Shown piece after piece: positions 45,438 through 46,769 of a stretch of DNA of 46,769 nucleotides (its first letter is position 1; each line of letters starts with the position of its first letter). The translations under genes and the position numbers were made by a program. The notes under the pieces were generated by a model that did not search any database, was not told the origin of the DNA, and saw only the letters and a list, made by a program, of their open reading frames with translations. Source of the DNA: a virus. The stretch is taken from IMG/VR virus record IMGVR_UViG_3300048588_000791, positions 1-46,769 of that record; one strand, 5' to 3'.

Positions 45438-46769
45438 TCACCCTCCTATCAGCTTGTGCACGCGTTGGGCTCCAAACATGTGCAAAAGGTTAGCGTATAG
45501 CTGATCGTCACTGAGTTTTGCCCAACCGCGCTGAAAGCTGGCCTGGCACTTGAGGCCTGCGGTCAGGAGCAAAGCGGCCGTATCGAGTTCGATTCGTCTT
45601 TCTGATCGCGGTGCTGGTGTGTTTCCGCCGAATGTGTGTACTGCAGTGCTCGGTGATCGTGGTGCTGAATTTTTTTCGCTCGCTGTGTCCAAGTCATTGC
45701 CCTGCGCTCGCGCTGTCGCAGGTTGGTCGCTCACTGTGTCTGCAGCGACGCTGGTCGTTGTACCTGTCGGGCGTATTATCGCCAGCGGGACATCGATCAA
45801 GTTCGCGTGCGTGATTTGGACCTGGGAGCGATGGGGTGTGGTTTGTAGCTCGTGGGTCGAGCTCTTCTCGGTCGTGCAGGTCTCCTGCGGCTCTGGGGTG
45901 GAGGTCCGGCTTGTCACGTCGGCTTCCTCACGCCAGGGTTCAAGAGATTCAATATGGCCGGGTTCATGTGGCGAGTAATCCGGATTTTCCGCCTCGACGG
46001 ACGCACTGGGTTCGGAACTCGGCTTCTGGCTTTCGAGAAACGGCGCCTGAGCTACTTCACTCATTTTAGAGCACTCACCCTGCTCAATGAGTTCAGCCTC
46101 GATCAGTAGCGGAGCCTGGGCCTCTGGCAACGATTTTTGGGTTTCTCCTTCAAGAGCGGATTTCGCTTCTTCGGGATCGAAATAGCCATCTCCTAGAACA
46201 GTGGACCAGCTTCTCCCTTCCCGGAAGGCTTTGACGAAGTCCTGGATCAGGTACGGGTTGTAGGGGAAGGGTCTCCCATAGGCGTAGTAGGCTTTCTTCA
46301 CAAAGCTGGCGAATTCCATGGCAGCAATCTGGCCCATCTCAATTGCGATCTGTTCCACGGCTCCGTTCCACAAAGCCCGATCGAATCGGTAGTCGCGCTC
46401 TTTCCAGGCGATCTCTGCCACCTTTGCGATGTTGATGAGCCTTGGATGAAAAGTTGAATCAACTGGCGCCCACCGCTCCGCGCGCACGCGATTACAATCG
46501 GAACCCTTACGATCGGTATTCTTATTATTGGTTTTATTTATATAGGTATTCTTAGCAAAAACTGAATCCTCTGTATCCCGCTCTGGGCATGAGATTGACA
46601 ACGATTTTTCGATGACTTGATACGACTCCTGCCGCACCTGGGACGACTCCTGCCGCACCTGGGACGACTCCTGCCGCACCTGGGACGACTCCTGCCGCAC
46701 CTGGGACGACTCCTGCCGCACCTGGGACGACTCCTGCCGCACCTGGGACGACTCCTGCCGCACCTGGGA
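45438..46769 (-). CDS. Replication/primosome-type protein with N-terminal repeats (5' end outside window)
   Basis: The visible part has at least 7 copies of the heptad VRQESSQ at the N-terminus. A low-complexity part follows, then a folded domain: WAPVDSTFHPRLINIAKVAE, RALWNGAVEQIAIEMGQIAA, and FPYNPYLIQDFVKAFREGRS. A long Ser/Thr/Glu-rich disordered stretch and a C-terminal SDDQLYANLLHMFGAQRVHK follow. The FDRALWNGAVE...YLIQDFV pattern is like the DnaT/primosomal-type domain of phage replication proteins, but I am not certain. An in-frame ATG lies at 46763, yet the frame and repeats run to the window edge. Confidence 0.5.
   Translation of the reverse strand, partial: SQVRQESSQVRQESSQVRQESSQVRQESSQVRQESSQVRQESSQVRQESYQVIEKSLSISCPERDTEDSVFAKNTYINKTNNKNTDRKGSDCNRVRAERWAPVDSTFHPRLINIAKVAEIAWKERDYRFDRALWNGAVEQIAIEMGQIAAMEFASFVKKAYYAYGRPFPYNPYLIQDFVKAFREGRSWSTVLGDGYFDPEEAKSALEGETQKSLPEAQAPLLIEAELIEQGECSKMSEVAQAPFLESQKPSSEPSASVEAENPDYSPHEPGHIESLEPWREEADVTSRTSTPEPQETCTTEKSSTHELQTTPHRSQVQITHANLIDVPLAIIRPTGTTTSVAADTVSDQPATARAQGNDLDTASEKNSAPRSPSTAVHTFGGNTPAPRSERRIELDTAALLLTAGLKCQASFQRGWAKLSDDQLYANLLHMFGAQRVHKLIGG
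46621..46767. repeat. 21-bp tandem repeat, at least 7 copies, in coding frame
   Basis: The unit GACGACTCCTGCCGCACCTGG is repeated without mismatch from 46642 to 46767, with one more copy (TAC variant) at 46621-46641. It is read in frame as the heptad VRQESSQ on the minus strand. It continues to the window edge, so the copy number is unknown. The unit is a multiple of 3, so copy number changes keep the frame. Iterated sequences inside phage replication genes can be origins (lambda O iterons), which is possible here. Confidence 0.9.

Noticed and set aside
45055-45441. Extending the 44572 gene upstream to ATG 45438 (289 aa)
   Set aside because: The added 129 residues look unlike a protein, include a perfect hairpin, and the ribosome site is too close to the start, while ATG 45054 has a good site.

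Overview
The window is the left part of a large prophage (about 45 kb of it visible) inserted beside a bacterial tRNA-Val(GAC) gene. Only the first ~1.36 kb is host chromosome: the 3' part of an EF-G gene and the tRNA. A Sec-type lipoprotein signal and the general style of the proteins point to a Gram-negative proteobacterium-like host. A Bdellovibrionota/Oligoflexia-type host is possible, but I cannot establish this from the window. The right end (attR) lies outside the window, because the last gene runs off the edge.

Layout. At 1295-2914 a large serine integrase reads leftwards into the tRNA. From 2951 to 22894 a leftward late operon, read right to left, carries a lambda-type head module (TerS, TerL, gpW-like, portal, S49 protease/scaffold, decoration D, capsid E, connector, tail terminator) joined to a P2/Mu-type contractile tail module (V, W, J, I, sheath FI, an exported collagen-like protein, tube FII, E/E' chaperones with a -1 frameshift site, tape measure, U, X, D). 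One opposite-strand cargo gene (DUF4145) interrupts the head genes. From 23454 to 29171 there is an accessory block with several defence-like or toxin-like genes: an unknown 347-aa protein, a HEPN/AbiU2-like protein, DUF2335, a small zinc ribbon, two tandem PIN proteins with a small partner, and a lipoprotein. From 29296 to 32852 is a regulatory hub with three promoters, each with the same 18-bp palindrome in its -35/-10 spacer, two copies of a conserved 5' leader, a rightward gene cluster and a terminator. From 32874 to 46769 leftward genes encode a papain-like peptidase, a receiver-domain protein, a C5 cytosine methyltransferase, lysis genes, an HTH regulator, RusA, SSB, a Tad2-like (DUF2829) protein, Bet recombinase, a RecE-like exonuclease, small proteins and a replication-type protein with 21-bp tandem repeats.

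The most striking observation is a pattern of missing start codons. In at least nine well-conserved phage genes (SSB, major capsid, gpW-like joining protein, sheath N- and C-parts, tail chaperone E, late protein D, the collagen-like protein, a holin-like protein) the conserved N-terminus lies upstream of any ATG/GTG/TTG. In each it begins at CTG, ACG or ATA, usually at a normal distance from a Shine-Dalgarno-like sequence, and often in an overlap with the previous stop codon (CTGA, ATAG). A tenth gene, gpU, has a conserved N-terminus with no recognisable start. Standard gene callers would truncate or miss these genes. The same prophage also carries a stand-alone protein resembling EF-Tu/IF2 domain II, which may or may not be related.

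A second unusual feature is regulatory: a leftward promoter at 29.4 kb and a rightward promoter at 31.7 kb carry the same in-spacer operator and are followed by homologous structured leaders. This geometry recalls the put antiterminator sites of phage HK022, but the sequence here is different.
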